In this document: one piece after another, positions 25,282-34,370 of the stretch | Numbering within the stretch: position 1 is the first letter of the stretch | Layout: the number at the start of each line of letters is the position of its first letter | Source: Phycisphaerae bacterium | Lineage (GTDB): Bacteria > Planctomycetota > Phycisphaerae > Sedimentisphaerales > Anaerohalosphaeraceae | Reading direction: 5' to 3' | Length of the DNA stretch: 64,000 nt | Assembly: GCA_018052735.1 (NCBI GenBank) | Contig: JAGPMT010000007.1 | Span: 29,622 to 93,621 of the forward strand | Notes under the pieces: generated by a model | What the model saw: only the letters and a program-made list of their open reading frames with translations | Database searches by the model: none | What the model was told of the DNA's origin: nothing | Made by a program: the position numbers and the translations under genes

Positions 25282-27266
25282 GGATTCTGTTCTCCCAATC
25301 CGCCGGGCTGGCGCCGTCCCTGTCTCATCATCTCACTGGCAGCCGCTTCCCTCTCCTGAGCATCGACAAAGCCGTCCTGATTTGTATCCAGCCGCTGGAG
25401 AAACATCCGTGCCCGTTCAGGCGCTTCATCGGCCAGACTGATTTTCCCGTCGCCGTTGGTGTCCATCTCCATAAACCGGTCCGCCGGATTGCCTGCCCTT
25501 TCTCCGCCCTCTCGGCGCATTTGCCGGCGGCCGGACGGCATTTCCTCTGAACCGCTTCTGTCCGGCATGAATTCACGCCGCTGCTGCGGGTCAGCTGCGG
25601 TCGCCGCCGGCTGGGACTGCGAAGAGTCCGCCGGCTGCTCAGAGACAGCCGCTACAGGCTGCATCTCATCTGATTTGGCCGCTTCAGCCAACAGTCTCGG
25701 CGGATTCAGGAGAACCCGCTGGCCCTCCTGAAGGCCATCCACCACTTCAACAAAACGGTCATTAAACGCACCGGTCTGAATGGGCCGTTCCTTGGGCTGG
25801 CCGCCGTCCATCACATAACAGACTTTTCGCCCCCCGCGTGTGGCAACGCACTGGACCGGAATGCTGATTACATTTTCCAGCTGGGCAATAATAATCTCAA
25901 CTTGCGCGCTCATTCCCGGCTTTATCTGATCGCTGACATTTTCAATGCTGACAACCGTCGAATAGACTTTCAGATCCGGATTGCCGAAAAACGCCTGAGG
26001 ATCGGGCAGCGGGGCTATTTTCTGCACCTTTCCGGTAAATACCTTGTCGGGCTGGGCATCCACGACAATGCGCACCGGCTGTCCGACACGCACTTTGTCC
26101 ACATTCGTTTCATGGACCTTCACTTCCACATCTTTTTCAGCAGCGTTGGTTACCGTCATAATCAGTTCGCGCTCGCGAACGGCCTGCCCAACCTCGATAT
26201 ATGTCCGCGTTCCGCCGTATCGTCCGCCTCTGTCACTGGATGCATAGATAACCAGCCCCGGAGCCGTTGCCCGAACCGTGCAGACTTCAAGCTGCCGGCG
26301 GATACGCTCCAGACGCTCCTTATTCAGCAGATAAGTGGCTTCTGAACTGTTCAGCCGTGCCTCGGCCTGCGCCAGCCGGGATCTTGCCTGAGCATAAATG
26401 CGTTCAAGCTGCCGCTCGGCCTCCAGATAATCACTGAACAATTTCTGTGCATCCTTGGGGAATTCATACTGCTCAAACAGATCCAGAGATGTCTGCGCCT
26501 GTTCCCAGGAGACTTTTAAACGCTGCACTTTAAGCCGGTCTGCATCCAAATCCGAACGCGACACATAGGATTTCTCAAAAAGCTTCTCGGTCCAGCCCAA
26601 ATCTGTGTTGGCACGTCTGTACTCCTCTTCGGCCAGACGAATATCCGCTGTGAGCTTCCGATAATTCTGAAGCGACTGGCCGCCCAGCTGATTGGGATCC
26701 CGGATTAAGTCGGTAATGACAGGCATTTCCCCCGTCGCTTTGTACTGCTCAATAAGCCGGTTGGCCATCTGCTCTCCAAGATATTTCTGCAGATCCATCC
26801 GGGCAAACTTGACATTCATCAGACCCTGCTGAATGTCAGAATCATTTTGATTTTTCTGAATCGTTAACGCTTCTTTCGCTTCTGTGTAGTTGGCCTCTGC
26901 TGAATTAAACGTTATTTCCTGCTGGTTGACATTATCCCGGAGCTCCGATGAATCCAGCTCGACCAAGACTCGGCCGTTCTGGACATCCTCTTCTGTAATA
27001 TAGGTGCCCTCAGGAACCAGGCTGACGATCGTGGTGGAACCTTCCACCTGTGACTTGATTTCCATGGCGTTGCGGGCTTTGATGGTACCGCTTTCGGTCA
27101 CGCTCATAATCAGATTGCCGCGGGCGGCGGTATAGGTGCTGAGCATAGCGCTGTCGACGGCCGAATCTCCGCCGCGGAAGCGATAGGCCGCATAAGCCGC
27201 AAGAACAATGCCAGCAACAACTGCAATTAAAAGAATTTTTTGTCTGTTTCTTCCAGTGATTCCCAT
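25278..27266 (-). CDS. HlyD-family periplasmic adaptor with C-terminal EF-hands
   Basis: 662 residues, longer than usual MacA-type adaptors (about 370-400). It has an N-terminal anchor ('KILLIAVVAGIVLAAYAAYR'), a lipoyl/hairpin region with long coiled coil (about 90-330), and beta-barrel and membrane-proximal domains ('VRVGQPVRIVVDAQPDKVFTG' in part, 'IKPGMSAQVEIIIAQ'). A Gln/Ser/Arg-rich linker from ~545 leads to two EF-hand loops near residues 602-614 ('DTNGDGKISLADE') and 627-638 ('DTNQDGFVDAQE'). It bridges the inner-membrane pump and the TolC-like channel. The calcium-binding tail is unusual for an adaptor. Its start overlaps the TolC-like gene by 40 bases. Confidence 0.9.
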   Translation of the reverse strand: MGITGRNRQKILLIAVVAGIVLAAYAAYRFRGGDSAVDSAMLSTYTAARGNLIMSVTESGTIKARNAMEIKSQVEGSTTIVSLVPEGTYITEEDVQNGRVLVELDSSELRDNVNQQEITFNSAEANYTEAKEALTIQKNQNDSDIQQGLMNVKFARMDLQKYLGEQMANRLIEQYKATGEMPVITDLIRDPNQLGGQSLQNYRKLTADIRLAEEEYRRANTDLGWTEKLFEKSYVSRSDLDADRLKVQRLKVSWEQAQTSLDLFEQYEFPKDAQKLFSDYLEAERQLERIYAQARSRLAQAEARLNSSEATYLLNKERLERIRRQLEVCTVRATAPGLVIYASSDRGGRYGGTRTYIEVGQAVRERELIMTVTNAAEKDVEVKVHETNVDKVRVGQPVRIVVDAQPDKVFTGKVQKIAPLPDPQAFFGNPDLKVYSTVVSIENVSDQIKPGMSAQVEIIIAQLENVISIPVQCVATRGGRKVCYVMDGGQPKERPIQTGAFNDRFVEVVDGLQEGQRVLLNPPRLLAEAAKSDEMQPVAAVSEQPADSSQSQPAATAADPQQRREFMPDRSGSEEMPSGRRQMRREGGERAGNPADRFMEMDTNGDGKISLADEAPERARMFLQRLDTNQDGFVDAQEREAAASEMMRQGRRQPGGLGEQNP

Positions 27267-28858
27267 AATCCATCCGGCTTAACGTTTAACAGTTCAATAT
27301 CACGATAAAAGTTCAATTTGGCCAGCATATAATTCACCAGCGTTGACGTCGTATCATTCTGTGCCGAAAGCAGAGAATCCTGTGATTCCAAGAGGTCACG
27401 GGATTGGGCACGTCCGGCCTGCAGAAGCATGGTTGTACTGTTGACGCGTTCTTGAGCCAGTTCCAGACTGATTTTTTGGATTTCGTAGCGGCGAGCAGCC
27501 TCTATCAGCTGGTTGTAGGCATTCCGCACATCCAGCTTGACCTGATCGACGGTCTGTTCATAGTCGCGCTGGGCCTGTAAAGCAGAAATCAGGGCCTGCC
27601 GGTATTCTGCTGCTTCGGCCTTTTTGTCAAGCGGCAAATCCATTGTCAGCCCGGCGCTGTAGGTGCCCTCATCAAATTGAAGACGATACCACTGATCGGT
27701 TTCTGACGAAGGAGACCGGACATTGCTGATGCCGGCATTCAAATCCAGCCGGGCACGCAGCCGGTCAGCGGCAACTTTCACTTTGCGGCGGGCATCGTCT
27801 ACGCTGTCCAATGCTGTGGCTATATCCAAACGGTTTTGAAGCGCCAATTGAACCGCTTCATCAACGGGGAAATTGGGTTCGGCTATCTTCATCGCCTTTA
27901 AACCGGCTAATTCATTGGGATCCAGTTCAATGTCGGCATCGACCGGCAGGGCCAGTGTCAGCTTGAAATTATCGAGCGCATACTGATAGGATCGCTGGGC
28001 TTCGGCCAAACGGTCTCGGGCCTGCAGCATCCGCTGCTCGGTCTGATCCGCTTGCATTTGCGCCAGCTTGCCTGCCTGTGCCTTCAGGGATGCTTCTTCA
28101 TAAGCCGCTCGAAGGCTGGCATAGTTGCTTTGGGCATTTTTAACGCTGTCCTGCGATTGAAGGGTTTGAAGATAACCGCGGACAATCGAGACGACAAACT
28201 CCTTGCGGTACCGGCTGAACCTGCGGATTTGGTACAGAACCCGTCTTTCGGATTGTGTGAGATTTTCCTGAACAATCTCTTTCCCACCGCCGCGCATCAG
28301 AGGTTTAGAGATGCTGGCGCTTAAAACCGAACCCAGCGAGGTTCGCGGGCTGCCGGTGAGAAACTGCATCCAGTCTATTGCCAGACTGCTGCCGATCTGT
28401 GTTCCATCCGCCAGAAGCTGATTAAAACCGACCCGCCCTCCTGCATCCACAGATTCATCCGATGCCGAGCGGGCATAGCCGCCGTCGATTGTGCCAAACC
28501 ACTGCCTTACATAATTATGCCGTTCCAGCGACAACGACAATGCAGAATTGTACAAATCCTCCTTGTTTCTCTGGTACGTCCGGCTGCGGGCAGTGGCTAT
28601 CGCGACGGCCTGAGCCAGCGACAGACGGCCGGAAGGCATCCAGTTCGGATCAACAATGACATCATTGGGGTCCGGCTGGACATCGGCAATACGATAGTTG
28701 GCCTTGACCCCATGTTCAGGACGCCATTTTTCATCGAGAATAGTATACACTTCCTCGTCTGTCTTGGCTTTATAGTCTTCAGCTGTTTTACAGCCGAATA
28801 AGCCGCTCAACAAACAAAGCAGTCCAATCCGCAGATACAATCGCTTCTTTCTGGCCAA
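27227..28858 (-). CDS. TolC-like outer membrane efflux lipoprotein
   Basis: 543 residues. The N terminus is a lipoprotein signal with lipobox ('LLCLLSGLFGCKTAE', Cys near 23). Two outer-membrane-efflux repeats follow with long helices ('LSLAQAVAIATARSRTYQRN', 'VDEAVQLALQNRLDIATALD'). First gene of the efflux operon. The start is a TTG preceded by GTGGGG at about seven bases. It likely forms the exit channel for the pump encoded by the following genes; substrate unknown. Confidence 0.9.
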   Translation of the reverse strand: MARKKRLYLRIGLLCLLSGLFGCKTAEDYKAKTDEEVYTILDEKWRPEHGVKANYRIADVQPDPNDVIVDPNWMPSGRLSLAQAVAIATARSRTYQRNKEDLYNSALSLSLERHNYVRQWFGTIDGGYARSASDESVDAGGRVGFNQLLADGTQIGSSLAIDWMQFLTGSPRTSLGSVLSASISKPLMRGGGKEIVQENLTQSERRVLYQIRRFSRYRKEFVVSIVRGYLQTLQSQDSVKNAQSNYASLRAAYEEASLKAQAGKLAQMQADQTEQRMLQARDRLAEAQRSYQYALDNFKLTLALPVDADIELDPNELAGLKAMKIAEPNFPVDEAVQLALQNRLDIATALDSVDDARRKVKVAADRLRARLDLNAGISNVRSPSSETDQWYRLQFDEGTYSAGLTMDLPLDKKAEAAEYRQALISALQAQRDYEQTVDQVKLDVRNAYNQLIEAARRYEIQKISLELAQERVNSTTMLLQAGRAQSRDLLESQDSLLSAQNDTTSTLVNYMLAKLNFYRDIELLNVKPDGLWESLEETDKKFF

Positions 28859-28891
28859 ATTAAAGCCCCACTGTAAAAGTAACTATCCTAT

Positions 28892-28910
28892 TCTGTTTAA
28901 TTAAAACAGA
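28892..28910. promoter_or_regulatory. Dyad operator-like site upstream of the efflux operon
   Basis: TCTGTTT (28892-28898) and AAACAGA (28904-28910) form a perfect 7-bp inverted repeat around AATTA, 34 bases upstream of the TolC-like gene. A second dyad, CAAGAT ACCC ATCTTG, lies a little further upstream near 28950-28967. Either could bind a repressor; no regulator gene is adjacent. Confidence 0.4.
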
Positions 28911-29060
28911 GATTTTTATTCCTGATTCTCCGTGAAAGTCATTAGAAAGCACCAAGATACCCATCTTGATATGGCCAAAAACGTATATAACATTAATTAT
29001 ATTGCACTCTATCTTGGTTACATACAGAAATGAATTTTTTCCGATACTTTCACCTAACCA

Positions 29061-29543
29061 TTATTGATTCATACCAAAAATTTTCAGCCAGATATCCGTT
29101 TCCCGTTTGGACAAACCGCCCCGTTTCTGGGATGGTTCTGGCATCGGTTTGTTTGCTGCTTTTTCCAATTGTCGGAGCAAAGCTATCCAGAAAGCAGTTG
29201 CCGTTACAGCCGCGGCCTTACGTTTGGCGGCAGCAGCACGAAGACGGCGGTCTGAACTCACGACAACAAGTCTTTTGGGAGCTGTATTGTCCAATATCAT
29301 ATCTTCAATAATATCATCCGCCTCCTTTTTGGAACCCGAAAAATGCACTTCAAGATAACGCATTCCCTCAAAAGCACTTTTATCAGCTGGACCAATGCCG
29401 TCGAATATAATAGACCCGCGCTGACGAATACTGCTGAGAAAATCGGAAATAGCCCGGCACAACTGGACATCGGAAAAAGACGCAAATTCTTCCATTTTCT
29501 GAACTGCACGCAGAAGGTTATACCCATCAAATAAATAGGGCAC
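29061..29543 (-). CDS. NYN-domain RNase (YacP/Rae1-like)
   Basis: 160 residues with the YacP-type NYN nuclease pattern: 'MPYLFDGYNLLRAV' at the N terminus (first acidic residue), 'GSIIFDGIGPADKS', 'EADDIIEDMILDN' and 'LVVVSSDRRLRAAA' (the remaining metal-binding acids). A basic C-terminal tail follows. YacP/Rae1 cleaves mRNA on the ribosome in Bacillus; the role here is inferred. It lies four bases after pyrC and is the last gene of the pyr run. Confidence 0.85.
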   Translation of the reverse strand: MPYLFDGYNLLRAVQKMEEFASFSDVQLCRAISDFLSSIRQRGSIIFDGIGPADKSAFEGMRYLEVHFSGSKKEADDIIEDMILDNTAPKRLVVVSSDRRLRAAAAKRKAAAVTATAFWIALLRQLEKAANKPMPEPSQKRGGLSKRETDIWLKIFGMNQ

Positions 29544-29546
29544 GGC

Positions 29547-30845
29547 TTAATCCTCCGCCGCAAAGCGTATTTCTCCGGCGACAATTGTATACAGCACCTT
29601 CGTCTTCACTGTCCAGCCCTGATAAGGACAATTACGGCCCTTGGAGTAGAATTTAGAACTGTCTACCGTCCACTGCGCATCCGGATCAATTATGACTGCA
29701 TCCGCCCGGTCGCCGACGGCCAGACTGCCCTTGGCGGCATTCAGAATCGAAGCCGGCTTGTATGTCAGCATAGACAGCATCTGCGGCCAACCGCATACGC
29801 CTGTATCAATCAGCGCTTTGCGATACAGAGGCAGGGCGCATTCAATTCCCGCAATACCGCAGGGGGCCGTGAGAAATTCCAGTTCCTTTTCACTTTTCAG
29901 ATGCGGGGCATGGTCTGTTGCCAGAGCATCGATAACGCCGTCCGCAACCGCCTGCCGGATTGCTTCAATATCCTTCTGCGTCCGCAGGGGCGGATTTACT
30001 TTGTAGTAGGTATCGTAATTGACAACGGCTTCTTCGGTCAGCAAAAGGTGATGCGGGGTAACTTCGCATGTGACCGGCAATCCCTGTGCTTTTGCCTGCC
30101 GGATAATCTCAACCGAACCGGCTGTTGAAATATGCTGGGCATGGTAACGAACGCCGGTTTTTTTAACCAGCTGGATGTCCCGCCAGAGCATCAGTTCTTC
30201 TGCCAGCGGGTCCATTCCGGGCAGTCCCAAAACAGTGGCATTATAGCCGGCATTCATGACGCCGTTTCTGGCAAGAGAACGATCCTCGCAGTGCTGGGCA
30301 ATAAAGCAGTCAAACATGGAAGCATATTTCATTGCACGAAGCATCACCGCAGTATCCTGTACACCGCTGCCGTCGTCGGTAAAACCCACAGCCCCGGCTT
30401 GTGCCATCAGCCCCATTTCGGCAAGTTCCTTGCCGGCTCTTTCCTTGGTGATGGCGCCCATAACATAAATATAGGTTTTACGAGCCTGCCGGCCCATCCG
30501 ATGGACATATTCTACAGCCGTCGCCTCATCGATAGCAGGGGCTGTATTGGGCATACAGACAACCGATGTGAACCCGCCTGCTACGGCGGCCGCCGAGCCG
30601 GAGGCGATTGTTTCTTCTTCTTCATCGCCCGGCTCACGAAAATGCACATGGAGATCAATCAGGCCGGGGGCCACTATTTTATCTGTTGCATCTATCAGAC
30701 GGTCTGCAGTCTCCGTCAGATTTTTCCCTATTTTAACAACCTGACCGTCAGCCAACAGAATATCGGCTTTGCGATCCACCTTGTTTTTGGGGTCAATCAA
30801 TCGCCCGTTTTTTATCAAAATTGTTTCTGAAATCATTTTGGCCAT
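29547..30845 (-). CDS. pyrC: Dihydroorotase
   Basis: 432 residues, class I dihydroorotase, closing carbamoyl-aspartate to dihydroorotate. Metal-binding motif 'GLIDLHVHFREPGDEEEE', 'AGGFTSVVCMPNTAPAID', 'GFTDDGSGVQ' and the catalytic Asp region 'ALATDHAPHLKSEKE' are all present. The start codon shares one base with the pyrB stop. Part of pyrR-pyrB-pyrC. Confidence 0.96.
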   Translation of the reverse strand: MAKMISETILIKNGRLIDPKNKVDRKADILLADGQVVKIGKNLTETADRLIDATDKIVAPGLIDLHVHFREPGDEEEETIASGSAAAVAGGFTSVVCMPNTAPAIDEATAVEYVHRMGRQARKTYIYVMGAITKERAGKELAEMGLMAQAGAVGFTDDGSGVQDTAVMLRAMKYASMFDCFIAQHCEDRSLARNGVMNAGYNATVLGLPGMDPLAEELMLWRDIQLVKKTGVRYHAQHISTAGSVEIIRQAKAQGLPVTCEVTPHHLLLTEEAVVNYDTYYKVNPPLRTQKDIEAIRQAVADGVIDALATDHAPHLKSEKELEFLTAPCGIAGIECALPLYRKALIDTGVCGWPQMLSMLTYKPASILNAAKGSLAVGDRADAVIIDPDAQWTVDSSKFYSKGRNCPYQGWTVKTKVLYTIVAGEIRFAAED

Positions 30846-31816
30846 TATTTTTCCTTCTGCTCCTGAGCTGCTGCCTGATTAACCAGAAACAACACCGCCA
30901 TCCGCACCGCCAGCCCGTTGGCTACCTGTCTTAGAATTACGCTGTTTGGGCCGTCGGCAACTTCGGATTCGATTTCCACACCGCGGTTCATCGGGCCGGG
31001 ATGCATCACCAGTATATCCGGCTTGGCACGCTTTAACCGCTCCACAGTCAAACCGAAAAAGTGCGAATACTCCCGCACAGACGGGAACGGATTTCCCCCC
31101 AGCCGCTCAAATTGGATCCGCAGCATATTGATAACATCAAAATCTTCAATGACAGCATCCAGATTATAAGATACCTTGACAGGCAAATCCTGCACCCGGG
31201 CCGGCATCAGTGTGGGAGGGCCTACCAGTGTAACTTCCGCTCCCAGTTTGGTCATCGCATAAATATTGCTGCGTGCCACACGCGAATGGGCAATGTCACC
31301 GACGATTCCGATCTTTAAGCCGTCCAGCGAGCCGCGGACCTGCCGAATCGTATAGACATCCAGCAGGGCTTGAGTCGGATGCTCGTGATAACCATCGCCG
31401 GCATTGACGACGCAGGCATTGATGCAGCGCGTCAACAGCTTGGGAGCTCCTCCGGCACTATGCCGAATCACCACAATATCCACCCCCATCGCTTCCAGAT
31501 TCCGCGCTGTATCAATCAGCGTTTCGCCCTTACTGACCGAACTGGATTTTTCAGTAAATTCAATGACATCAGCACTGAGGCGGCTGGCCGCCAGAGTGAA
31601 GCTGTTGCGCGTGCGGGTACTGTCTTCAAAAAACATATTGACGACAACTTTGCCCCGCAGCGGAGGAGCTTTTTTTATCGAGCGGGTGCTGAACTCTTCA
31701 AAGCTCTGGGCGGTATCAAGAATGAATTCAATCTCCCGACGGCTCAGGTCGCTTAAGCCAATCAGGTGCTTTCGAGTCCACTGAAACTTCTCGGTTTTGG
31801 TCTGTGTATCCATCAC
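30845..31816 (-). CDS. pyrB: Aspartate carbamoyltransferase catalytic subunit
   Basis: 323 residues, first committed step of pyrimidine synthesis. Carbamoyl-phosphate loop 'FFEDSTRTRNSFTLAASRL', 'HPTQALLDVYTI', 'GIVGDIAHSRVARSN' and 'VMHPGPMNRGVEIES' are diagnostic. No PyrI regulatory chain is adjacent, so it is probably the unregulated trimeric type associated with PyrC. It overlaps pyrR by four bases. Confidence 0.96.
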   Translation of the reverse strand: MMDTQTKTEKFQWTRKHLIGLSDLSRREIEFILDTAQSFEEFSTRSIKKAPPLRGKVVVNMFFEDSTRTRNSFTLAASRLSADVIEFTEKSSSVSKGETLIDTARNLEAMGVDIVVIRHSAGGAPKLLTRCINACVVNAGDGYHEHPTQALLDVYTIRQVRGSLDGLKIGIVGDIAHSRVARSNIYAMTKLGAEVTLVGPPTLMPARVQDLPVKVSYNLDAVIEDFDVINMLRIQFERLGGNPFPSVREYSHFFGLTVERLKRAKPDILVMHPGPMNRGVEIESEVADGPNSVILRQVANGLAVRMAVLFLVNQAAAQEQKEK

Positions 31817-32337
31817 TCAATTATGACCCGGTCTTCATTGTCTGTTTCCGTAAAATGCACACGAACAACCTGCGGCTCCTGCACATCCGTTTTGAGCCCT
31901 GTATAATCGGCGCAAATGGGGTACTCATGATGGCCCCGATCGACCAGTACCGCCAGACGAACCATGCGGGGTCTGCCTAAATCCGTCAGAGCATCCATAG
32001 CGGCCCGCACACTCCGACCGGTATGCAGCACATCATCGGCAAGAAGTATCAGCTTATCTGTAATATCAAAATTGATTTCGGTACTGCGAACGGTGGGCTG
32101 CACTTCTTTAGGTTCATTCAGATCGTCTCGATAAAGGGTAATATCCAATGTCCCGTTGAGGATTTGACCTGTAAAATAACTGCTCAGCGCTTTAACCAGC
32201 CGCTTTGCCAAAATTTCCCCCCGGCTGCGTATCCCGATAACTGCTATGTCTGTATCAGCTGGAATATCCGACTTGATTTGTCTGACAATACCCTCGATTG
32301 CCTCATTAAGCTGCTTGCCATCAAGTAAAGTTTTCAT
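31813..32337 (-). CDS. pyrR: PyrR bifunctional regulator / uracil phosphoribosyltransferase
   Basis: 174 residues. The PRPP-binding loop 'LILLADDVLHTGRSVRAAMD' and 'IAVIGIRSRGEILAKRL' define PyrR. In Firmicutes it binds pyr mRNA leaders to trigger attenuation. First gene of the pyrRBC operon, with a promoter 75 bases upstream. I could not find a clear PyrR-binding stem-loop or terminator in that leader, so its regulatory mode here is open. Confidence 0.93.
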   Translation of the reverse strand: MKTLLDGKQLNEAIEGIVRQIKSDIPADTDIAVIGIRSRGEILAKRLVKALSSYFTGQILNGTLDITLYRDDLNEPKEVQPTVRSTEINFDITDKLILLADDVLHTGRSVRAAMDALTDLGRPRMVRLAVLVDRGHHEYPICADYTGLKTDVQEPQVVRVHFTETDNEDRVIIE

Positions 32338-32411
32338 GGATTTATTGTCTTTTTTTGCTTGTATGTGTTTTTTCCTTTGCTTGGTTACTAATTCAGCCGA
32401 AGTAAAGAATG

Positions 32412-32440
32412 AATATAGCGGCAGTTTAATAACAAAGCAA
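32412..32440 (-). promoter_or_regulatory. Promoter of pyrR-pyrB-pyrC
   Basis: On the minus strand TTGCTT (32440-32435), 17 bases, TATATT (32417-32412). The implied start near 32405 gives a ~68-nt leader. No intrinsic terminator is seen between it and pyrR. Confidence 0.6.
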
Positions 32441-32477
32441 GGATTATAAATAGTTATCCCAAAAAATGCTGAATCCG

Positions 32478-32507
32478 TTGAAATTCGAGCGTATTCTATG
32501 GTATAGT
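32478..32507 (+). promoter_or_regulatory. Promoter of the subtilase-like gene
   Basis: TTGAAA (32478-32483), 18 bases, TATAGT (32502-32507). The implied start around 32514 is downstream of the first in-frame codon at 32466, which supports a later translation start at 32538. Confidence 0.5.
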
Positions 32508-32537
32508 ATGAGGTGTTACCGAAAGCGGGAAATCAAA

Positions 32538-34370
32538 TTGAACAAGATATTACAGATATATCTTTACCGTTTATTAGCTTTAACGCGCTTCCTCGCAATA
32601 ACTTTTTCGGTTCTTTTTTCTGGATTGGGGACAGGCAGAGCGTTGGCGTCCGGGGAATCCAATCCCTCTATGCTTCCTGTTGAACCGGCAGCCCTTGACT
32701 ATGCCCGGATTTATACGGTGGTCCAGTATGACCCTTCCCTGACAGGACGGGGGATACGAATCGCCTATATATGCCCCAGTGAAACTTATATCAATAATCG
32801 CCCCCAGAATGACTACCGCATCAATGTCCATCATTCCTGTCTGTATGATGCCGATGTGGCGTTCGAAGATGGTTCCGATGGGAAGTGGGGGCTTTCTTCC
32901 CATGAAACTGCCTGTGCCGGCATTTTGCTGGGTGCAGATGAGAAGGCCTTTATTCCGGACTTTGGAATGTTTCAATACCGCGGGGCATGCCCTGATGCCT
33001 CCGTTGATGTCTATGAATTCTGGCGGTTTGCAGCTTTATACCTGTTCGGCAAAAAACCCTTTGAGGCCGATATTGTAACATTAAGCTTAGGCAACATTTT
33101 TGAAGAATGGTGGACACGCGGTCTGGAACAGGCAGCAGATGAAAAAGACCTTCTGGTTATAGCCGGAATTGGAAACGGCGCCGGCGTGCACACGCCTAAG
33201 CCGCTGTATCCGGCAGCCGGAGCCAATATTCTCGGAGTCGGCGTTGTTGATGCAGCAGTTGACCAACACGGCACTATCAGTCTTTGGGATTTTTCTTCTG
33301 CCAAAGCCGTTCACTCGAGTGTTGGACCTACCGAAGACGGGCGGTGCAAACCAGATATTATCGCTCCCGGAACAGCCTTGGTGCCATCCCATACAGACAA
33401 TACCGGATATGTTTTGGCTTCCAACTGGTCTTCCCTTTCGGCTCCGATTGTAAGCGGTACAGCAGCTCTGCTGTTACAGAAAGCCGCCATGTTTGAACAA
33501 AATGACATATACAACCAGCCCGGCAAGGCGTTGCTGCTCAAAGCCATTCTGATGAATTCAGCCAGAAAACTGCCCTTCTGGCATAAAGGCCGCGTTGAAG
33601 CGGAAGACGATCCTGAAACGCCGCTGGATTATATACAAGGGGCAGGGGTTATCGATGGATTGGAGGCCTATCAGCAATTAACCGCCGGGCCGGGGAGTCC
33701 GGGATCCGTCTCGCCCGTCGGCTGGGACAACCGCATGCTGGACAACACCCATACAAGCTGTGACTATATGTTCACCGCTGCTGAACCCAATCAGTTCATA
33801 ACTGCAACCCTCTGCTGGAATCGGGTTTATCAGCCGCATTACCCCTTTAACCGCCTGACTGAGCAGGACACAGACCTGCGCCTCGAATTATGGGCGGTCA
33901 ATCCGAATGAGCCCAATCAGCCGATTCTGCTGGATTACAGCGACAGCATCAATGACAATATAGAACACATTTATGCCGCATGCAGCCCGAATTACACGGT
34001 TTACTTCCTTCGCGTCCGGTTTAATGAGCTGCAGACGATGCAAAACCCCGTCCGCCAGCGCTTTGCTGTGGCTTGGTCAGTCGGTCCCGACCGACAGGCA
34101 GGCAACCCATGGTGGTATGACCTCAACGGCGATGACCAGATTGATGCAACAGACCAACTGATTTATGCCATGCTCGATTCCGGTATGTTTACGGATGCCG
34201 ATGCCGTATCCTTGGGGCAGGCCCTCAACTGCACTCCGGAACGGATCAATCTGTTAGTCGGCGGCTGGGATGTCTGGAAGCGCTATTTGACCAATTGGGA
34301 ATTGGCATCAGATACTCCGCCCGCCGTCGACGCACAAAACCTGCCCAGTGATGTAGGAATTATCCAGTAG
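32538..34370 (+). CDS. Exported subtilase-family (S8) protein with atypical catalytic triad
   Basis: About 610 residues from a TTG start, giving a clean signal peptide ('LTRFLAITFSVLFSGLGTG'). The S8 fold is visible: the histidine region 'SSHETACAGILLG' (about 121), the oxyanion Asn 'LVIAGIGNGAG' and the serine region 'SSLSAPIVSGTAALLLQ' (about 300). Where subtilases carry the catalytic Asp (xIDTG), this protein reads 'RIAYICPSE', so the acid is missing at that position. A beta-sandwich-like region follows, and a dockerin-like calcium motif ('WWYDLNGDDQIDATDQLIYA') lies near the C terminus. It may be a degenerate protease or use another acid. The 3' end overlaps the convergent SDR gene by 63 bases. 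Confidence 0.8.
   Translation: MNKILQIYLYRLLALTRFLAITFSVLFSGLGTGRALASGESNPSMLPVEPAALDYARIYTVVQYDPSLTGRGIRIAYICPSETYINNRPQNDYRINVHHSCLYDADVAFEDGSDGKWGLSSHETACAGILLGADEKAFIPDFGMFQYRGACPDASVDVYEFWRFAALYLFGKKPFEADIVTLSLGNIFEEWWTRGLEQAADEKDLLVIAGIGNGAGVHTPKPLYPAAGANILGVGVVDAAVDQHGTISLWDFSSAKAVHSSVGPTEDGRCKPDIIAPGTALVPSHTDNTGYVLASNWSSLSAPIVSGTAALLLQKAAMFEQNDIYNQPGKALLLKAILMNSARKLPFWHKGRVEAEDDPETPLDYIQGAGVIDGLEAYQQLTAGPGSPGSVSPVGWDNRMLDNTHTSCDYMFTAAEPNQFITATLCWNRVYQPHYPFNRLTEQDTDLRLELWAVNPNEPNQPILLDYSDSINDNIEHIYAACSPNYTVYFLRVRFNELQTMQNPVRQRFAVAWSVGPDRQAGNPWWYDLNGDDQIDATDQLIYAMLDSGMFTDADAVSLGQALNCTPERINLLVGGWDVWKRYLTNWELASDTPPAVDAQNLPSDVGIIQ

Noticed and set aside
32338..32411. PyrR-binding attenuator in the pyrR leader
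   Set aside because: No terminator hairpin or PyrR loop consensus could be found in the ~68-nt leader.
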